Positions 1 through 8,743 of a stretch of DNA of 64,000 bases are shown one piece after another (positions within the stretch are counted from its first letter, which is position 1; each line of letters opens with the position of its first letter). The notes below the pieces were generated by a model. It ran no database searches. It saw only the letters and a program-made list of their open reading frames with translations, and was not told the origin of the DNA. A program made the position numbers and the translations under genes. This DNA is from Streptomyces harbinensis (GTDB lineage: Bacteria; Actinomycetota; Actinomycetes; Streptomycetales; Streptomycetaceae): contig NZ_FPAB01000005.1 in NCBI RefSeq assembly GCF_900116145.1, forward strand, positions 434,001 to 498,000. The letters are read 5' to 3'.

Positions 1-853
1 GGCCGGCCTGCGCGGCGCGCACCGCTTCGCGGTGGCGGCCGGTGTCGCGGGCGAGGAAGGCGGTGTTGCAGAAGGCGTGCGCCTCCAGCGCGCGGTCGTC
101 GCTGACGCGCGCCGTGGCGAGGGCTTCCGCGTAGTGCGAGCGGGCCTCGGTGTGCCGGCCCGAGTCGTGGGCCAGCCAGCCGACCGACAGGGCGAGTTCG
201 CCGGCGGCGGCGTGCAGGCGGGCGCTGACGGTCGCGCGGGCGGTGCCGGCGTCCAGGAGTTCCTGGGCGGCGCGCAGTGATTCGCCGGCCGGGCGGTAGA
301 GGGCGTCAGCGCCGTGGCGGTCGTCGTAGGTGCGGATGTCGGTGACCGCCTGTTCCACGGCGGCGGCCTCGGTGGCGCCCACCCGGCGGGGTGGTGCGGG
401 TGCTTCGCCGGCGCCGGTAGCGGTGCCGGCTGCGGCGGTGAGTGCGGCCAGGGGGGTGAGGGACGCCACGGCGGCGGGGCCGCCGGCCATGAACACTCGG
501 CGCAACACGTCGCTCTCCTCGGTGTTGTCGGTGCCAGTGCGGTCCCTGGTGGTGTACCCGGTATTTCGTACTGATGTGCTTACTCCGGCGCGCGCCCCGC
601 GCCCGCGTACCGCGTAGCGGGGGGCGAAGCCCAGGTCGCTCAGGGTGCGGCCGGGGAACATGTGGCGGAACACCCGCTCGTAGGCGTAGTTCGGGCAGCG
701 GATGACGCCGGACTCCACCCGGCCTATGTAGCGCGCATCACAGCTGACGTTCTCGCCGATCTCCCGGGCGGCCCGCCGTACCGCGGCGGCGAATTCGGCG
801 GCCGAACGGTCGCCGCGCAGGGCCCGGAAGGACCGGTTCGGTGACGTGGCCAT
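1..853 (-). CDS. XRE-type regulator with TPR-like C-terminus, truncated by window edge
   Basis: The frame is open from ATG 853 to the window edge, giving the first 284 codons. The start follows GGGAGGTG about 9 nt upstream. The N-terminal ~80 residues read as a degenerate helix-turn-helix (AAVRRAAREIGENV, then YIGRVESG). About 60 polar residues follow, then a hydrophobic alanine-rich stretch near residue 125, then alpha-helical TPR-like repeats (AGELALSVGWLAHDSG, ARSHYAEALATARVSDDRALEAHAFCNTA). Streptomyces carry many such XRE-TPR transcription factors, often tied to development or antibiotic control; the target here is unknown. It diverges from the hypothetical gene at 1084, and phased repeats lie in the shared intergenic region. 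The C-terminus lies outside the window, so full length cannot be judged. Confidence 0.8.
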   Translation of the reverse strand, partial: MATSPNRSFRALRGDRSAAEFAAAVRRAAREIGENVSCDARYIGRVESGVIRCPNYAYERVFRHMFPGRTLSDLGFAPRYAVRGRGARAGVSTSVRNTGYTTRDRTGTDNTEESDVLRRVFMAGGPAAVASLTPLAALTAAAGTATGAGEAPAPPRRVGATEAAAVEQAVTDIRTYDDRHGADALYRPAGESLRAAQELLDAGTARATVSARLHAAAGELALSVGWLAHDSGRHTEARSHYAEALATARVSDDRALEAHAFCNTAFLARDTGRHREAVRAAQAG

Positions 854-944
854 GGCGGGGGCACCTCCCTGAGGAGCCGTCCGGCCGGGGGCCGGCGGGG
901 GAGTCCTGGGGCACGACCGTACCCGTCCCGGAACCGGCCAAGAC

Positions 945-998
945 GCGGACATCTGCGGACACATCGGATATTCCGCACGGGATCTGCCATGATCTGCC
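945..998. promoter_or_regulatory. Phased direct repeats and palindrome between divergent genes
   Basis: GCGGACA occurs at 945-951 and 955-961, and GATCTGCC at 981-988 and 991-998. Each pair is offset by exactly 10 bp, one helical turn. Between them lies the palindrome CGGATATTCCG (965-975). The cluster sits about 90-145 bp upstream of the XRE regulator start and about 90-140 bp upstream of the gene at 1084. This is what an autoregulatory operator would look like, but no binding protein is known from sequence alone. Confidence 0.35.
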
Positions 999-1083
999 AC
1001 TCGTTTCGGCGGCACATGCCCGTAGCCATTGACGCCTGTGCGGCGTTGTACCTCACACACCGAGACGTGAGGAGTGAATCCCC

Positions 1084-1449
1084 ATGGCGAACGGCGGCGG
1101 AGCACAGCCGTGCGATCTGGTCACGGTACCGGCCAGAGAGGGCCTGGAAGCCGTGGACCTGATGGTGCGGCTGCTCAACGGCACCGGGCCCGTGCTGCAC
1201 GACCGCAACGGCGACACCCTGGGTTTTCTCGTACCGCCGGGCACCGCCGAGCGCTGGGACGTGCCCGGCAGCGCCTGCACCCCCACCTACGGCCAGCCGC
1301 AGGGGGTGGGCCGCCCGCCGGTCACCGGCACCGGCTGGCTGGTGCCGCCGGACGGCTGCGTTCCGCAGGCCACCCCGCCCGAGCGGCTGCGCACGGCGCT
1401 GCGGCACGCCGCCCGGCTGCTCGCCGCCGCCGACCGCTGTCAGCCCTGA
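1084..1449 (+). CDS. Conserved hypothetical protein, 121 aa
   Basis: I do not recognise a named family. The ATG at 1084 follows GTGAGGAG (1067-1074), a good ribosome binding site. The protein is soluble, with no signal peptide or membrane segment. It opens with a polar segment (CDLVTVPAREGLEAVDLMVRL), has a Gly/Pro-rich centre that includes RWDVPGSACTP and TGTGWLVPP, and ends in a basic alanine helix (ALRHAARLLAAADR). Small proteins of this kind are often found opposite XRE-TPR regulators in Streptomyces, which suggests an accessory or regulated role; that is inference only. It ends 25 nt before the methyltransferase-like gene, so the two may be co-transcribed. Confidence 0.6.
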   Translation: MANGGGAQPCDLVTVPAREGLEAVDLMVRLLNGTGPVLHDRNGDTLGFLVPPGTAERWDVPGSACTPTYGQPQGVGRPPVTGTGWLVPPDGCVPQATPPERLRTALRHAARLLAAADRCQP

Positions 1450-1474
1450 CCGGTCCGCGCGCGATACTGAACGG

Positions 1475-2326
1475 ATGGCGCGACGAGCACGGCAGGTGGA
1501 GACGACCAGCGCGACGGTGGCCGGCGGCCGGGCGGAACTGCTGCGCGACCCCGATCGCGCCGACGCCTGGGAACTGCTGCTCGACGGCGCCCCGCAATCC
1601 CACGTCGATCTCACCGAGCCGACCCGGCTCGCGTTCGAGTACCAGCGCCGGCTCGGTCACGTCATCGACGTCGCCGCCCCGGACCGGGCCCCGCTGCGCG
1701 CCGTGCATCTCGGCGGCGGCGCGCTCACCCTGGCCCGGTACACCGCCGTCACCCGGCCACGTTCCTCCCAGCAGGTGGCGGAGCCCGACGCGGCGCTCAC
1801 CGAGTTCGTCCGCCGGCATCTGCCCCTGCCCGCCGGCGCGCGCATCAAGGTGCGCGCCCTGGACGCGCGCGAGGCGCTCGACCGGATGCCCGAGGACTCG
1901 GCCGAGCTGATCATCGCCGACATCTTCCACCACGCCCGCACCCCCGCCCACTGCGCCAGCGCCGAATTCCTGGACGCCGTGCGCCGGGTGCTCGCCCCCG
2001 GCGGGCTCTACGCGGCCAACATCACCGACGGCGGCCCGCTGACCCATCTGCGCGGCCAGGCAGCCACCGCCCTCGACCGCTTCCCGGCCGCCGCGCTGAG
2101 CATCGCCCCCGCCGTCGCCCGCGGCCGGCGCTACGGCAACGGCATCCTCCTCGCCTCCGACGGGCCGCTGCCCCTGGACGCCCTGCGCGCGCGGCTCGGC
2201 CGCGAACCGCAGCCCACCCGGCTGCTCACCGGCGCCGAACTGCGCGACTTCACCGCCGGCGCCCGGGTGGTCACCGACGCCACCGCCCAGCCCTCCCCGG
2301 CCCCGCCCGCGGAGCTGTTCGGCTGA
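1475..2326 (+). CDS. Spermidine synthase-like SAM-binding protein
   Basis: A 283-residue Rossmann-fold protein of the spermidine synthase/SpeE-like family. The dinucleotide motif is seen at about residues 71-78 (VHLGGGALTLARY), followed by a family-typical acidic patch after strand 4 (ELIIADIF) and VRRVLAPGGLYAANITD at about residues 170-186. Actinobacterial members are short, lack an adjacent SAM decarboxylase gene and are usually of unknown substrate, so polyamine synthesis should not be assumed. It follows the small hypothetical gene by 25 nt and converges on the membrane-anchored protein at 2352, leaving only a 25-nt gap. Confidence 0.75.
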   Translation: MARRARQVETTSATVAGGRAELLRDPDRADAWELLLDGAPQSHVDLTEPTRLAFEYQRRLGHVIDVAAPDRAPLRAVHLGGGALTLARYTAVTRPRSSQQVAEPDAALTEFVRRHLPLPAGARIKVRALDAREALDRMPEDSAELIIADIFHHARTPAHCASAEFLDAVRRVLAPGGLYAANITDGGPLTHLRGQAATALDRFPAAALSIAPAVARGRRYGNGILLASDGPLPLDALRARLGREPQPTRLLTGAELRDFTAGARVVTDATAQPSPAPPAELFG

Positions 2327-2351
2327 CCCCGGGAAGCCGCGGGCACACACC

Positions 2352-2945
2352 TCAGCCCTCGTGCACCTCGATCGCCGGCTCGTAGCCGTGCCAGGTGCAG
2401 AACGCCGACAGCTCCCGGCCGTGCCCCGCGAAGGTGACCCGCAGATACGACTCGGTCGTCCACACCTGCATCTCCCAGCCGGGCTCCGGGGTGGCCGACA
2501 CCAGCTCGCAGCGCTCGGCCCCCAGGTCGTACACCACCCGGCCGCCCTCCAGCGTCACCGTCTCCACCCGGCCGGCCGCATCCGGCGGCGGATCGGCGGA
2601 CTCCTCCGCACCGCCGTCCGGACCGGGATCCGGACCCGGCTCGGCCTCCGGTCCGGCTTCCGGCTCCGGGCCGGCCTCGTCCGGCGCGGGGCTCTGCGAG
2701 CCCGCGGGTGCCGAGGTGCCGGGCGCCGGGCCGGTCGCGGGCGGCGGCGCCGCCGGATCCTGCGGCGGCCGGTGCGTGGAGGACGCGTCCGGCTCCGCCC
2801 ACGCCGAGGCGTCCCGCACCGGAACGGCACGCGGCGGGTCGTACACCGTGGCGCGCAGCACCGTGTGCACCCCGAACCAGGAGAGCGTCACGGACGAACC
2901 GGTGGCGACCAACCACACACCCGCGCGCACCAGGAGACGTTGCAT
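2352..2945 (-). CDS. Membrane-anchored hypothetical protein with acidic Pro-rich linker
   Basis: Start chosen at ATG 2945 (MQRLLVRAG), which has GGGTG six bases upstream; a GTG at 2954 in the same frame has no ribosome binding site. Residues ~1-30 form one uncleaved membrane segment. Residues ~45-115 are a disordered acidic linker of Pro, Glu, Gly and Asp (EPEAGPEAEPGPDPGPDG), a cell-wall-spanning type of spacer. The C-terminal ~75 residues look folded and contain two Cys (GAERCELVS and FCTWHG) that could form a disulfide outside the cell. No family is recognised. It is divergent from the response regulator at 2978, with only about 30 bp between the start codons, so the promoters must overlap. 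Confidence 0.6.
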   Translation of the reverse strand: MQRLLVRAGVWLVATGSSVTLSWFGVHTVLRATVYDPPRAVPVRDASAWAEPDASSTHRPPQDPAAPPPATGPAPGTSAPAGSQSPAPDEAGPEPEAGPEAEPGPDPGPDGGAEESADPPPDAAGRVETVTLEGGRVVYDLGAERCELVSATPEPGWEMQVWTTESYLRVTFAGHGRELSAFCTWHGYEPAIEVHEG

Positions 2946-2977
2946 CAGGATCACCCTAATGGCGTACGGTGCCGCGC

Positions 2978-3673
2978 ATGGCGCATGTGCTCGTCGTGGA
3001 AGACGACCCCTTCGTCCGGTCAGCCCTGATCCGGCAGCTCACCGACGCCGCACACACCGTGCGCAGCGTCGGCACCGCGCTCGAAGCGCTCCGGGAAGTG
3101 GCCCAGATCGGCTTCGACCTGGTCATTCTCGACCTCGGACTCCCCGATCTCGACGGCAGGGAAGCCCTGAAGATGCTGCGGGGCATCACCGATGTCCCGG
3201 TGATCATCGCCACCGCCCGCGACGACGAAGCCGAGATCGTACGTCTCCTCAACGACGGTGCCGACGACTATCTCGTCAAACCCTTCTCGGCCGAGCACCT
3301 TTCGGCCCGCATGACGGCGGTATTGCGCCGAGTACGCGCCTCCGGCGGGCGCCCCGGCGCGCCCCAGGACGACGAACTGCGCGTCGGCGGCCTCTGCGTG
3401 GACCCGCTGCGCCGCCGCGCCCGCCTCGACGGAATCGAACTCGACCTCACCCGGCGCGAGTTCGACCTGCTGGCGTTCCTGGCCCAGCGCCCCGGTGTGG
3501 TCGTGCCGCGCAAGGAACTCCTCACCCGGGTGTGGCGCCAGTCCTACGGTGACGACCAGACCATCGACGTCCATCTGTCCTGGCTGCGCCGGAAACTGGG
3601 CGAGACCGCGGCCAAACCCCGCTATCTGCACACGCTGCGCGGCGTCGGCGTGAAGCTGGAAGCGCCCCGATGA
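2978..3673 (+). CDS. OmpR/PhoB-family response regulator
   Basis: 231 residues from ATG 2978 (MAHVLVVEDD); a GTG nine bases upstream has no ribosome binding site. The receiver domain has the acidic pair D9-D10, the phospho-acceptor D52 (VILDLGLPD) and the Lys in VKPF near residue 101. The C-terminal winged helix (about residues 125-228) has the typical RREFDLLAFLAQRPG and TIDVHLSWLRRKLG segments with the closing RGVGVKLE. The stop overlaps the sensor kinase start (ATGA), so the two are translationally coupled partners. The signal and target genes are not evident. No Shine-Dalgarno is seen, so the mRNA may be leaderless. Confidence 0.93.
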   Translation: MAHVLVVEDDPFVRSALIRQLTDAAHTVRSVGTALEALREVAQIGFDLVILDLGLPDLDGREALKMLRGITDVPVIIATARDDEAEIVRLLNDGADDYLVKPFSAEHLSARMTAVLRRVRASGGRPGAPQDDELRVGGLCVDPLRRRARLDGIELDLTRREFDLLAFLAQRPGVVVPRKELLTRVWRQSYGDDQTIDVHLSWLRRKLGETAAKPRYLHTLRGVGVKLEAPR

Positions 3674-5172
3674 GATGGGCGCTGGTGCGCATCTCCCTCG
3701 CCGTCACCTCCATGGTGGTCCTCGCCTTCGCGGTCCCGCTGGGCCTGGTCGTCCAGGAGATGGCGGGGGACCGGGCGATCGGCAACGCCGAACGCCAGGC
3801 CGCCGCCATCGGGCCGGTCCTCGCCATCACCGGTGACCGCGACCAGCTCGAACGCGCCGTCGCCAGCACCGAGGCGGGCGCGGCCGGGCGGATGGCTATC
3901 TGGCTGCCCACCGCCGACGCCCCGGACCCCGCCGGCCCCGCAGATCCCGCCGATGTCGCGGATACCGCCGACCCCGGCCGCGAAGCGCTGGTCATCGGCG
4001 ACCCCCACACCAGCGACGAGGACTTCCGCGCCTTCACCGAGTTCGCCCGCGCCGCGACCCTGGAGGTCCCCGGCGGCGTCATCCTGCTCCAGCCCACCGC
4101 CGTATCCGGCGAACGCATCGCCGTCGTCGAGGTGTTCGTCCCCGACGCCGACCTCGCCACCGGCGTCACCACCGCCTGGCTGGTCCTCGCCGGGGTCGGC
4201 ATCGCCCTGGTGGCCGGCTCCCTGGTCATCGCCGACCGGCTCGGCCGCCGTACCGTACGCCCCGCCGAACAACTCGCCGGCGCCGCCCGCAGACTCGGCG
4301 AGGGCCGCCTGGACGTCCGCGTCCCCGAGGCCGGGCCCGCCGAACTGCGCGAGGCGGCCGTCGCGTTCAACTCCATGGCCGACCAGGTGGTCCGGCTGCT
4401 CGCCAACGAACGCGAACTCGCCGCCGACCTCTCGCACCGGCTGCGCACCCCGCTGACCGTGCTGCGCCTGAACACCGCCACCCTCGGCGAGGGCGACGCC
4501 GCCGACCAGACCCGGCACGCCGTGGACCAGCTGGAGGCGGAGATCGACCAGATCATCCGCACCGTGCGCGAACAGCGCTCCCACAGCCCGGAAAGCCCGG
4601 GCACCGGCGAACGGGGCGAGGTGGACGCCGCCGAGGTGATCAGGGAACGGATGGCGTTCTGGTCGGCGCTCGCCGAGGACGAGGGCCGCGAGGCGCGGCT
4701 GTCCGGCGCCGACGCGCCGGTACGAGTGCCGGTGCCGCGCGCCGATCTCGTCGCCGCGCTCGACGCGATGCTCGGCAACGTCTTCCGGCACACCCCCGAG
4801 GGCACCGCCTTCGCGGTGGACGTGCACCACGCCAGCACCGACGACGCCGTCATCGTGCTGGTCTCGGACGCGGGGGAGGGCATCGCCGACCCGGATGCCG
4901 CGCTGCGCCGGGGGCACGGCCACGGCGGGCCGGGATCCACCGGCCTCGGCCTGGACATCGTGCGGCGGCTGGCCGAATCGACCGGCGGCGATCTGCGGAT
5001 CGGCCGCTCGGTGCTGGGCGGCGCCGAGATCCGGCTGTGGCTGGCCCGCGGCGGGACCGCGACGGACGGCGGGCCGGGCCGTGACCCGGGCCCGGCCCGC
5101 CGCCGCGCACAGGCACGGCGGCGGACCAGGCACCAGGCCCCCCCGTCCCCCCTTCCGGGAAAGCGACGTTAG
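3670..5172 (+). CDS. HAMP-containing sensor histidine kinase
   Basis: 500 residues, partner of the preceding regulator (4-nt ATGA overlap). Layout: membrane segment 1 at about residues 8-28, an extracytoplasmic sensor of ~140 residues with an Asp/Pro-rich insertion (DAPDPAGPADPADVADTAD), membrane segment 2 at about 168-190, HAMP (~190-245), HisKA with the phosphorylated His near residue 256 (DLSHRLRTPLTVLRLN), and HATPase_c with the N box (GNVFRHTPEG), G1 box (SDAGEGI) and G2 box (STGLGLDIV). The tail is Arg/Pro-rich. The small sensor domain suggests detection of an envelope or membrane-derived cue. The gene ends 10 bp before the convergent bglC stop. Confidence 0.93.
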   Translation: MRWALVRISLAVTSMVVLAFAVPLGLVVQEMAGDRAIGNAERQAAAIGPVLAITGDRDQLERAVASTEAGAAGRMAIWLPTADAPDPAGPADPADVADTADPGREALVIGDPHTSDEDFRAFTEFARAATLEVPGGVILLQPTAVSGERIAVVEVFVPDADLATGVTTAWLVLAGVGIALVAGSLVIADRLGRRTVRPAEQLAGAARRLGEGRLDVRVPEAGPAELREAAVAFNSMADQVVRLLANERELAADLSHRLRTPLTVLRLNTATLGEGDAADQTRHAVDQLEAEIDQIIRTVREQRSHSPESPGTGERGEVDAAEVIRERMAFWSALAEDEGREARLSGADAPVRVPVPRADLVAALDAMLGNVFRHTPEGTAFAVDVHHASTDDAVIVLVSDAGEGIADPDAALRRGHGHGGPGSTGLGLDIVRRLAESTGGDLRIGRSVLGGAEIRLWLARGGTATDGGPGRDPGPARRRAQARRRTRHQAPPSPLPGKRR

Positions 5173-5182
5173 ACGGCGGTGG

Positions 5183-6616
5183 CTAGTCGCTCTGGGAGGC
5201 GGGGAGCTGGTTCGCGGCGATGACCCCGGCGTACCAGCGGGCGCTGGACTTCGGGGTACGCGCGAGGGTGTCGAAGTCCACGTGGACGATGCCGAAGCGC
5301 TTGCTGTACCCGAAGGCCCACTCGAAGTTGTCCAGCAGCGACCACACCTGGTAGCCGCGGACGTCCGCGCCCTGCTCCATGGCGTCGTGCACGGCCGCGA
5401 AGTGCTGCCGCAGATAGGAGATGCGCTCCGGGTCGTGCACCGCGCCGGAGGCGTCCGGCTTGTCGTCGTACGCCGCGCCGTTCTCGGTCACGTACAGGCC
5501 GAGCTTCGGTGCCTCGCGGCTGAACCGCAGCAGCAGCTCGGTCAGCCCGGACGGGGCGACGGTCCAGCCCATCTCGGTGACATCGCCCGGCGGGCGGTGG
5601 AACACCACGTCCTCGGCCGCCACCCACATGGAGTGCTCGGACTTGCCGTGGTTGTCCGCGCGCTTGCTCTCCGGCAGCTCGTCCGCCACCGGACCGGAGA
5701 CCACCGTGGTGGTGTAGTAGTTGATTCCGATCGAGTCCAGCGGCTGGTGGATGGTCGCCTCGTCGCCGTCCCGGACGAAGGACCAGTCGGTCACCCGCGC
5801 GGTGTCCTGCTTCAGGTCCTCCGGGTAGGAGCCGTGCAGCACCGGGTCGGAGAAGATCCGGGTGTGCAGGTTGTCGATCCGGCGCGCCGCGTCGCGGTCC
5901 GCCTCCGACTCGGGGTTCAGCGGGTGCACCACGCCGGGGTTGAAGCTGATCGACACCTCGGCGGTGCGCGGCAGCACCGAGCGCAGGGCCTGCGTACCGA
6001 GGCCGTGCGCGAGGTTGAGGTGGTGCGCGGCGCGCAGCACCGACTCGTGGTCGTGGCGCCCCGGGGCGTGCACGCCGGAGCCGTAGCCCAGGAACGCGCT
6101 GCAGAACGGCTCGTTGAGCGTGGTCCACAGCGAGACCCGGTCGCCCAGCGTCTCGCCGACGATCCCCGCGTACTCGGCGAACCGCTCGGCCGTCTCCCGC
6201 TCCGGCCAGCCGCCGGCGTCCTCCAGCTCCTGGGGCAGGTCCCAGTGGTAGAGGGTGACGATGGGCGTGATGTCGCGCTCCAGCAGCCCGTCCACCAGCT
6301 CGCGGTAGAAGTCGAGCCCGCGCTGGACGGCCGGTCCGCGCCCGGTGGGCTGGACCCGGGGCCAGGAGACGGAGAACCGGTACGAGCGCAGGTTCAGCTC
6401 GGACATCAGCGCGAGATCGTCGCGCCAGCGGTGGTAGTGGTCGCAGGCCACGTCACCGGTGTCACCGGCCAGGACCTTGCCGGGCGTATGGCTGAAGGTG
6501 TCCCAGATCGAGGGGGTCCGGCCGCCGTCGCGGGCGCCGCCCTCGATCTGATAGGCGGCCGTGGCCGCGCCCCACAGGAAGTCCGGTGGAAACACTCGTG
6601 GATTGTTTTCAGTCAT
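5183..6616 (-). CDS. bglC: GH1 beta-glucosidase (cellobiase)
   Basis: 477 residues, the normal GH1 length, with no signal peptide, so cytoplasmic. Acid/base Glu lies in TTLNEPFCS (near residue 165) and the nucleophile Glu in YVTENGAAYDD (near 375). The N-terminal FLWGAATAAYQIEG and the sugar-binding WSLLDNFEWAFGYSKRFG near the end are typical. It hydrolyses imported cellobiose and short cello-oligosaccharides to glucose. In Streptomyces bglC lies beside cebEFG and is CebR-controlled, as here. It lies 130 bp downstream of cebG, behind a hairpin, with its own CebR operator overlapping its translation start, so it can be expressed separately from the transporter. Confidence 0.95.
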   Translation of the reverse strand: MTENNPRVFPPDFLWGAATAAYQIEGGARDGGRTPSIWDTFSHTPGKVLAGDTGDVACDHYHRWRDDLALMSELNLRSYRFSVSWPRVQPTGRGPAVQRGLDFYRELVDGLLERDITPIVTLYHWDLPQELEDAGGWPERETAERFAEYAGIVGETLGDRVSLWTTLNEPFCSAFLGYGSGVHAPGRHDHESVLRAAHHLNLAHGLGTQALRSVLPRTAEVSISFNPGVVHPLNPESEADRDAARRIDNLHTRIFSDPVLHGSYPEDLKQDTARVTDWSFVRDGDEATIHQPLDSIGINYYTTTVVSGPVADELPESKRADNHGKSEHSMWVAAEDVVFHRPPGDVTEMGWTVAPSGLTELLLRFSREAPKLGLYVTENGAAYDDKPDASGAVHDPERISYLRQHFAAVHDAMEQGADVRGYQVWSLLDNFEWAFGYSKRFGIVHVDFDTLARTPKSSARWYAGVIAANQLPASQSD

Positions 6617-6629
6617 GGAAGCGCTCCCA
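6616..6629. promoter_or_regulatory. CebR operator overlapping the bglC start
   Basis: TGGAAGCGCTCCCA on the plus strand, one base from the perfect palindrome TGGGAGCGCTCCCA. Read on the bglC strand it is TGGGAGCGCTTCCA, and its last base is the A of the bglC ATG. The GGGAG of the operator lies 7 nt before ATG, so it also looks like the ribosome binding site. Confidence 0.85.
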
Positions 6630-6715
6630 TTTTTGCTTGTTTCAGAGGGTAACCGACCTCGCCGGACAGTGCTGCCCGCGGCGGCCCCGGGCCGTACCCG
6701 GGTGCCGCCGCCCGG

Positions 6716-6740
6716 CCGCGGGCCGCCGAGCGGCCCGCGG
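6716..6740 (-). terminator. Hairpin after cebG
   Basis: Perfect 10-bp inverted repeat CCGCGGGCCG (6716-6725) and CGGCCCGCGG (6731-6740) with a 5-nt loop, seven bases past the cebG stop. There is no U tract. It probably attenuates read-through from cebEFG into bglC. Confidence 0.55.
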
Positions 6741-6746
6741 CGGTGT

Positions 6747-7712
6747 TCAGCCCTTGATCGCGCCGTGCATGATGCCGCCGACGATCTGCTTGCCGAACAG
6801 GACGAACGCGATCAGCAGCGGCAGCGTGCCCAGCAACGCGCCCGCCATGATGACGCCCTGATCGGGTACATACCCACGACCGAGATTGGTCAGGGCCACC
6901 TGAACGGTCGGATTTCGCTGGGTGAGGGCGATGATCGGCCAGAAGAACTCGTTCCAGGCCGCCACGAACGTGAGCATGCCCAGCACCGCCATCGCCGGCC
7001 GCGCCACCGGGAAGACCACGTGCCACACCACCCGCAGGCTGTGCGCACCGTCCATCCGGGCGGCCTCGATCAGTTCGGTGGGCAGCGCCTGCGACAGGTA
7101 CTGCCGCATGAAGAACACCCCGAAGGCGCTCACCATCATCGGCAGGATGACCACTTGCAGCTGGTCCACCCACTCCAGCTTGGCGGCCCCCATGAACAGC
7201 GGCACCACCGTCAGCTGCGGCGGCACCATCATGGTGCCGATCACCAGCAGCATCAGCACGTTCTTCGCCCGGAACCGCAGTTTGGCGAACGAGAACCCGG
7301 CCAGCGTCGCGAACAGCACCGTGGAGACGGTGATGGTGCCCGCCACGAAGGTGGTGTTCAGCAGGGCCAGACCCAGGTTGGCGTCCGTCCAGGCCCGCTC
7401 CAGGTTGTCGAAGAGCCGGTCCCCGAACCAGAACGGCGGCGGCGTCTGCGCCAGCCGGCCCGAGGAGTGGGACGCCGCGATCAGCTGCCACACCAGCGGG
7501 ACCAGCGAACCGATGGTGAAGATGATCAGAATGGTGTACGTCAGCCAGCCGCCGTGCATCTGCCGGCCGGCGCTGCCCGCCCGCCGGCCGCGCCGGCGCC
7601 GCCCGGAGGAACCGCCCGCCGCGCCGTCGCCCCGGCCATCGGACTCCGTGGCCGGGGACTTTCCGGCCACGCCCGCCGCGCGCTCCGTGCTCTCGGTCTC
7701 AGTGGTCGTCAC
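6747..7712 (-). CDS. cebG: Cellobiose ABC transporter permease CebG
   Basis: 321-residue inner-membrane permease of the carbohydrate uptake (MalG-type) family. A polar, Arg-rich cytoplasmic N-terminus of ~50 residues precedes about six membrane helices. The EAA loop that contacts the ATPase is present (EAARMDGAHSLRVVWHVVFP, about residues 217-236). It starts at GTG 7712, with GGAGG eight bases upstream inside the cebF end; only three bases separate the two genes. With CebF it forms the membrane channel for cellobiose/cellotriose delivered by CebE. No ATPase gene is in the operon, as expected for systems energised by MsiK from elsewhere. Confidence 0.92.
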   Translation of the reverse strand: MTTTETESTERAAGVAGKSPATESDGRGDGAAGGSSGRRRRGRRAGSAGRQMHGGWLTYTILIIFTIGSLVPLVWQLIAASHSSGRLAQTPPPFWFGDRLFDNLERAWTDANLGLALLNTTFVAGTITVSTVLFATLAGFSFAKLRFRAKNVLMLLVIGTMMVPPQLTVVPLFMGAAKLEWVDQLQVVILPMMVSAFGVFFMRQYLSQALPTELIEAARMDGAHSLRVVWHVVFPVARPAMAVLGMLTFVAAWNEFFWPIIALTQRNPTVQVALTNLGRGYVPDQGVIMAGALLGTLPLLIAFVLFGKQIVGGIMHGAIKG

Positions 7713-7715
7713 GGG

Positions 7716-8723
7716 TCACGCCTCCTTACCGGCGGTGTCGCGGTTCACCCAGCGCATGATCGCCCAGTAGACCAACCCGATGATGATCAGCAGGAGGAAC
7801 ATGGTCCAGGCGATGGCCGCCGCTCGGCCGAGATGGAAGTTGAACCACCCCATCTGGTACATGTACAGACCGAGCGTCTGGTACTGGGACTGCGAACCAC
7901 CCGCGGGCGAACCGGCGAACAGCAGCGGCTCACCGAACAGCTGAGTGGCGCCGATGGTCGAGACCACGACGGTGAAGATGATCGTCGGCCGCAGCGACGG
8001 GATCGTCACATGGATGAACTGCTGCCAGCGGCTGGCACCGTCCAGCGACGCCGACTCGTACAGATCGTGCGGAACGGCCTGCATCGCGGCCAGGTAGATC
8101 AGCGCGTTGTAGCCGGTCCAGCGCCAGATGACGATGGTGGACACGGCGAACTGGCTGCTCCAGCTGCCCGCTTCCCAGGACACCGGGTCGATCCCCACCA
8201 GGCCGAGCGCCCAGTTGATCAGACCGTAGTCCCGGCCGTACAGCATCGCGAAGACCAGGGTGGCGGCGGCGATGGAGGTGGCGTACGGGGTCAGCATCGC
8301 GACCCGGAACATCATCGAGCCGCGCAGCTTGTAGTTGAGCAGATGGGCGATGCCCAGCGCCATCAGCAGCTGCGGCACCGTGGAGATGACGCCGATGGTG
8401 AAGGTGTTGCCCAGGGCGTTCCAGAAGAATTCGTCCTGCCACAGCCGGGTGAAGTTCTGGAAGCCCACCCATTCCAGTTCGTTCGGGTTGTGAAGCGACA
8501 CCCGGTGCAGGGCCGACCAGCCCGTGTACAGCAGCGGGAAGAGCCCGAACGCGGCGAAGAAGACGAAGAAGGGCGCGATGAAGCCGTACGGGCTCCACTT
8601 GGTGTCCCGCTGATAACGGCGGGAACGGCGAGCGGCCCGGCGCTGCTCCTTGGCATCGTCGCCGGGCGGGGCCGCGCCCCCCGTGGAAACGGGGGGCGCG
8701 GCCGGAACGTGATCGGTAGTCAT
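7716..8723 (-). CDS. cebF: Cellobiose ABC transporter permease CebF
   Basis: 335-residue MalF-type permease. Residues 1-45 are basic and cytoplasmic (RRAARRSRRYQRDTKW), followed by about six membrane helices. The EAA-like loop reads ESASLDGASRWQQFIHVTIP (about residues 228-247), with Ser replacing one Ala. It is the middle gene of cebEFG, 20 bp from cebE and 3 bp from cebG, so co-transcribed and controlled from the operator at 10181. The product name rests on family plus operon context with CebR sites; from sequence alone it would be a generic sugar permease. Confidence 0.92.
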   Translation of the reverse strand: MTTDHVPAAPPVSTGGAAPPGDDAKEQRRAARRSRRYQRDTKWSPYGFIAPFFVFFAAFGLFPLLYTGWSALHRVSLHNPNELEWVGFQNFTRLWQDEFFWNALGNTFTIGVISTVPQLLMALGIAHLLNYKLRGSMMFRVAMLTPYATSIAAATLVFAMLYGRDYGLINWALGLVGIDPVSWEAGSWSSQFAVSTIVIWRWTGYNALIYLAAMQAVPHDLYESASLDGASRWQQFIHVTIPSLRPTIIFTVVVSTIGATQLFGEPLLFAGSPAGGSQSQYQTLGLYMYQMGWFNFHLGRAAAIAWTMFLLLIIIGLVYWAIMRWVNRDTAGKEA

Positions 8724-8743
8724 GTGATCCGCACCTGATCCGA

